Assembly (NCBI RefSeq): GCF_900626095.1
Contig: NZ_UYZZ01000001.1
Span: forward strand, 248,001-312,000
DNA from: Clostridium rectalis
GTDB lineage: Bacteria > Bacillota > Clostridia > Clostridiales > Clostridiaceae
Direction: 5' to 3'
DNA length: 64,000 bases
Shown: positions 62,111 to 64,000 of the stretch, piece by piece
How the letters are laid out: each line of letters begins with the position of its first letter
How positions within the stretch are numbered: the first letter of the stretch is position 1
Position numbers and translations under genes: made by a program
The notes under the pieces: model-generated
Databases searched by the model: none
Told to the model about the DNA's origin: nothing
Seen by the model: the letters and a program-made list of their open reading frames with translations, nothing else

Positions 62111-63682
62111 ATGAACAAGCTATCCCAATGGATAAAGGGTTTAAAAGAAAAATGGATTGAATTAAGCAAAAAAAAGAAGATAGCTTATGGGGTAATTTTG
62201 GCAGGTATAATAGCAGCATTAGTATTTGCAGTATTTTCATTTGGAAAGACTAAATATGCGGTACTTTTTTCAGATGTTGATAAAAATGATACGGGATTAA
62301 TATACAACAAACTAAAAGAGAAAAAAGAGGATTTTAAGGTGGATGGAAATACTATATTAGTACCAAAGGATAAGGTAGACACCTTAAGAATGGAAATACT
62401 TGCAGAAGTACCTATGACAAATGGAACTCAGGGTTTTGAACTTCTTGATAAAAGTAAATTTGGAGCTACAGATGCTGAAATGAAGATTAACTATCAAAGA
62501 GCTTTACAAGGAGAATTAGAAAGAACAATTAAAGCTTTTCCGGAAGTGGATAATGTAAGAGTTCATATAGTATTGCCAGAAGATAGTGCTTTTGTAAAAG
62601 ATACTACCCCAGGAAAAGCTTCTGTAACCTTAAAGTTAAAACAATACAAAAAACTTACGGAAGAACAAGTAAAAGCAATAGTTGCATTAGTATCTGGTAG
62701 TGTGAAAAATTTACCTCAAGAAAATGTAGAGGTAAATGATACTAATGGTAGTTTAACAAAGGATTTATTTAAAAAAGATTCAATGGACATGACAGATTCC
62801 ACTGAGAAACAACAACTTTTAAAAAGCGAATATGAGAAAAAATTAGAAAATAAAGTTTTAAGTATGCTTCAGGCTGTTTATGGTAAAGAAAAAGTAAAAG
62901 TAAAGGTAAATGCAGATTTAAATTTTGATGCTGTAAAAAGAGATAGTATTATCTATGATCCTAAAAACGTAGTTGTAAGTGAAAAAAGTGTAAAGGACAC
63001 TAATAATGCTGAGAAGGATACAGCTAGTGGTAGTCCCGTAGATGATAATATGAGTAATAGAGCTAGTGACAATACGGGATCTGGTTCAACAAGTAGTCAT
63101 GAGGAAAATACAAAAAACTATGAGGTATCAAGAACAGAGGATAAAACAATAAAGGCTCCAGGAGATGTAAGAAGATTAACAGTTTCTGTACTTTTAGATG
63201 GTAATCTAGATAATGCCACAAAAGCCTCTGTAAGTAATGCAGTTATGTCCGCTGTAGGATATGATGACAAAAGAGGAGATACTTTAAGTGTTGAAGGACT
63301 TCCTTTTGATACAGCTCAGCAGGATAAGATTAATAAAGATATAGAGGAAATGAAAAAAGAGGAACAAATAAAGAACCGTAAAAAATTATTTGCCATTGTT
63401 GGTATAGTAGCTGCTATTGTTATGGCCTGTATAATAGCTTTTATAATATGGAGAAGAAATAATAGAGAAGAAGAGGAAGAAGATACACTTGCCACGCAAG
63501 GTTTAGATGTTGTAATTGGTGATGAGGAAGCTAAAAATGAAACACCAAAATTCAAACCTATTGAATTAGATATTGAAAATGAGAAGAGCCATATAGAAAA
63601 GGAAATAAGAAAATATGCGGCAGAAAAACCAGATCAAGTTGCCGAAATTGTTAAAGCTTGGTTGGCAGAAGATGAGAGGTGA
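62111..63682 (+). CDS. fliF: MS-ring protein FliF
   Basis: 523 residues from ATG 62111; a GTG at 62102 lies in the Shine-Dalgarno TAAGGAGTG. TM1 ~25-45 and TM2 ~433-453 bracket the ring-building motifs (YAVLFSDVDKNDTGLIYNKL; INYQRALQGELERTIKAFPE; VRVHIVLPEDSAF). The C-terminal tail (ETPKFKPIELDIENEKSHIE to the end) binds FliG. Its stop is six bases before the fliG start. Confidence 0.96.
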   Translation: MNKLSQWIKGLKEKWIELSKKKKIAYGVILAGIIAALVFAVFSFGKTKYAVLFSDVDKNDTGLIYNKLKEKKEDFKVDGNTILVPKDKVDTLRMEILAEVPMTNGTQGFELLDKSKFGATDAEMKINYQRALQGELERTIKAFPEVDNVRVHIVLPEDSAFVKDTTPGKASVTLKLKQYKKLTEEQVKAIVALVSGSVKNLPQENVEVNDTNGSLTKDLFKKDSMDMTDSTEKQQLLKSEYEKKLENKVLSMLQAVYGKEKVKVKVNADLNFDAVKRDSIIYDPKNVVVSEKSVKDTNNAEKDTASGSPVDDNMSNRASDNTGSGSTSSHEENTKNYEVSRTEDKTIKAPGDVRRLTVSVLLDGNLDNATKASVSNAVMSAVGYDDKRGDTLSVEGLPFDTAQQDKINKDIEEMKKEEQIKNRKKLFAIVGIVAAIVMACIIAFIIWRRNNREEEEEDTLATQGLDVVIGDEEAKNETPKFKPIELDIENEKSHIEKEIRKYAAEKPDQVAEIVKAWLAEDER

Positions 63683-63688
63683 TAGTGA

Positions 63689-64000
63689 ATGGCTAAAGTA
63701 GGAGATGGTGAAAAACTTAGTGGGTTTCAAAAAGCAGCAATACTATTTATAACCTTAGGACCAGAAGCTTCTGCAGGAATAATAAAAAAATTACCTGAGG
63801 CGGAAATTCAAAAAATAACCTATGAAATAGCAAATATAACATCTGTTAAGTCAGAACAAAAGGAAAGAATATTAGATGAATTTATACAAATGAACAAAGC
63901 TAAGGATTACTTAATAGAAGGCGGAATTGAGTATGCAAAAACTTTGCTAGCCAAAGCATTAGGGAGTCAAAGAGCTATGGAAATTTTAGATAAAGTTACA
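63689..64000 (+). CDS. fliG: Motor switch protein FliG (partial, cut at window end)
   Basis: The first 104 codons are present: MAKVGDGEKLSGFQKAAILF, ITLGPEASAGIIKKLPEAEI and onward to the window edge, the N-terminal FliG domain that binds FliF. Start ATG six bases after the fliF stop. The torque-generating C-terminal domain lies beyond the window. Confidence 0.95.
   Translation, partial: MAKVGDGEKLSGFQKAAILFITLGPEASAGIIKKLPEAEIQKITYEIANITSVKSEQKERILDEFIQMNKAKDYLIEGGIEYAKTLLAKALGSQRAMEILDKVT

Noticed and set aside
1-64000. CRISPR array, prophage, insertion sequence, tRNA or rRNA
   Set aside because: No regularly spaced repeats, integrase, transposase, phage genes or RNA gene folds were seen.

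Overview
The window is a very AT-rich, low-GC Gram-positive chromosome segment. Clostridial chemotaxis (CheC, FliY), FliW/CsrA, clostridial Shine-Dalgarno sites, CWB2 wall-binding repeats and a CD1871A-type small protein point to Clostridium sensu stricto. The species is not assigned. No tRNA, rRNA, insertion sequence, prophage or CRISPR array was recognised.

Region 1 (1-16 kb) is the distal part of a flagellar/chemotaxis cluster on the + strand: the end of cheA, cheC, cheY, cheW, fliM, fliY; then flgM, flgN, flgK, flgL, fliW, csrA, flaG, a small unknown, fliS, fliD and a fliT-like gene; then a major flagellin, a two-receiver regulator and two small motility-type genes. Seven copies of a sigma-D-like promoter (TAAA-N16-NCGATAA; one copy has TTAA) occur in the window, before flgM, all three flagellin-family genes (the main flagellin has two), the two-receiver regulator and a small unknown gene. 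A sigma-A-driven, terminated structured RNA with no family I recognise lies between fliT and flagellin.

Region 2 (16-32.8 kb) is the most unusual part. A strong promoter and a cobalamin riboswitch with a terminator precede a lipoprotein and a wall-anchored CWB2 protein, each with a transcobalamin-C-terminal-like domain (DUF4430). These are followed by a complete ECF transporter (T, fused A-A', S) and three secreted proteins built from alpha/alpha-barrel (prenyltransferase-like) repeats, two of which also carry DUF4430. An alpha/alpha barrel plus this beta domain is the architecture of animal intrinsic factor and transcobalamin. I infer a cell-surface corrinoid capture and import system.

Region 3 (32.8-49.3 kb) is mixed: asd, an AraC regulator, a CPA2 antiporter, a Fur-box flavodoxin, a divergent flagellin, an XRE regulator, a chemoreceptor, a PAS-GGDEF-EAL protein, a LacI regulator beside apparently decayed sequence, a redox membrane cluster (NapH-like, CXXC small protein, TlpA lipoprotein) with an orphan OmpR regulator, and greA.

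Region 4 (49.3-59.3 kb) has a tetrahydrofolate riboswitch before a folT-type ECF S component, a two-phosphatase LysM surface protein, a formate/nitrite channel, a short MetH without a cobalamin domain, a gamma-carbonic anhydrase, a short SSB and DegV. Folate salvage, MetH and corrinoid uptake meet at B12-dependent one-carbon chemistry.

Region 5 (59.4-64 kb) has a third flagellin and the start of the basal-body operon flgB-flgC-fliE-fliF-fliG (fliG cut by the window end).
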